From Treponema sp. (GTDB lineage: Bacteria; Spirochaetota; Spirochaetia; Treponematales; Rectinemataceae), in NCBI GenBank assembly GCA_012516755.1, contig JAAYWE010000211.1, forward strand, positions 1 to 42,989: 42,989 nucleotides of DNA, given 5' to 3'. Below are positions 42,655-42,989 of the stretch, one piece after another; position 1 is the stretch's first letter; every line of letters begins with the position of its first letter. The position numbers and the translations under genes are program-made. The notes beneath the pieces are model-generated. The model ran no database searches. It saw nothing but the letters and a program-made list of their open reading frames with translations, and was not told where the DNA came from.

Positions 42655-42989
42655 ATATTGAGTTTATCGATCCTCTGAGAGATATCGGAGAAGGGCTTCT
42701 TAAAGTACAAAAACCAGCTCGCTATACTGGAGGAGAGTGCGATGCTTTTCCACCAATAGACCCTTTGGATTCACGACTGAGAATTGCCCTTTCTTTTCCA
42801 GATCTATATGAGATTGGAATGTCGAACAACGCTCTTAGAATTATCTATGCGATGCTCAATGAACGAAGGGATGCTCTCGTTTGTGAAAGAGTCTTTGCTC
42901 CTGCTCGGGATTTCGAACATTTGCTTATAGATAAACACATTCCTCTTTACACGCTTGAAAGCGGAATCCCACTTAAGGAAACAGATGTA
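42651..42989 (+). CDS. B12-binding/radical-SAM family protein, N-terminal 113 codons only
   Basis: The window ends inside this gene. The visible N-terminus reads MNIEFIDPLRDIGEGLLKV, then ARYTGGECDA, IALSFPDLYEIGMSNNALRIIY and ERVFAPARDFEHLL. This matches the start of the large uncharacterised radical-SAM proteins (TIGR03960 type), which carry a B12-binding-like N-terminal domain. The radical-SAM cysteines lie beyond the edge and cannot be seen. It overlaps rodA by 4 bases (ATGA), so it belongs to the same transcript. Confidence 0.85.
   Translation, partial: MNIEFIDPLRDIGEGLLKVQKPARYTGGECDAFPPIDPLDSRLRIALSFPDLYEIGMSNNALRIIYAMLNERRDALVCERVFAPARDFEHLLIDKHIPLYTLESGIPLKETDV

Noticed and set aside
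1..42989. Mobile elements, CRISPR arrays, phage or defence islands
   Set aside because: I saw no transposase, integrase, terminal inverted repeats or spaced direct repeats. Gene content is continuous core genome.

Overview
This window is almost entirely chromosomal housekeeping DNA of a spirochaete, most likely a Treponema-like member of the Spirochaetia. The evidence is a very long GreA with a helical-repeat N-terminus, the run mltG-dnaG-rpoD-zinc-ribbon-rnpB-TPR-mreBCD-mrdA-rodA, the run infB-rbfA-truB-ribF-rpsO-pnp-dut-lptF/G-tgt, a pyruvate phosphate dikinase, and several poorly conserved exported TPR proteins. Base composition looks moderate (low to mid forties % GC by eye, not computed). 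I see no insertion sequence, phage, integron or CRISPR array, and no stretch over 300 bases without a gene apart from the one holding RNase P RNA. The genus is not assigned.

Layout. 1-10973 (+): a translation and RNA operon (3' part of infB, then rbfA, truB, ribF, rpsO, pnp), then dut, two LptF/LptG-type permeases and tgt. 10986-14643 (-): the giant GreA and a TPR-like partner, meeting tgt tail to tail. 14800-17929 (+): rpe, two exported proteins of unknown function and dtd, closed by a strong bidirectional terminator facing ppdK (18020-20809, -). 20982-21930 (-): a small lipoprotein and a DUF503 protein, divergent from metG. 21997-25544 (+): metG and a FemAB-family transferase, overlapping a convergent AMMECR1/Memo pair (25472-26875, -). 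26995-29296 (+): a small unknown protein, a degenerate galactokinase-like protein and surE. 29344-29609: a tRNA-Thr/tRNA-Tyr unit with its own promoter and terminator. 29668-42989 (+): a YkgJ-type cysteine-cluster protein, mltG, dnaG, rpoD, a zinc-ribbon coiled-coil protein, rnpB, a membrane TPR protein, the elongasome genes mreB, mreC, mreD, mrdA, rodA, and the start of a radical-SAM/B12 protein.

How the genes fit together. The left arm supplies translation initiation, ribosome maturation, tRNA/rRNA modification and RNA turnover. The right arm couples replication priming, the primary sigma factor and RNase P to lateral wall growth. MltG, MreBCD, PBP2, RodA and the FemAB protein are all peptidoglycan functions, and the LptF/G pair is an envelope-lipid export function.

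I did not find a clearly new multigene system. The observations most worth a second look are a galactokinase fold that has lost its catalytic Arg and Asp, a RibF whose riboflavin-kinase half is eroded, an AT-hook-like tail on pyruvate phosphate dikinase, a Memo protein lacking the usual SSDLSH residues, a RodA with an extra predicted membrane pair, an LptF with a long coiled-coil insertion, several starts without a Shine-Dalgarno sequence that sit just downstream of -10 boxes, and a small basic unknown protein at 26995.
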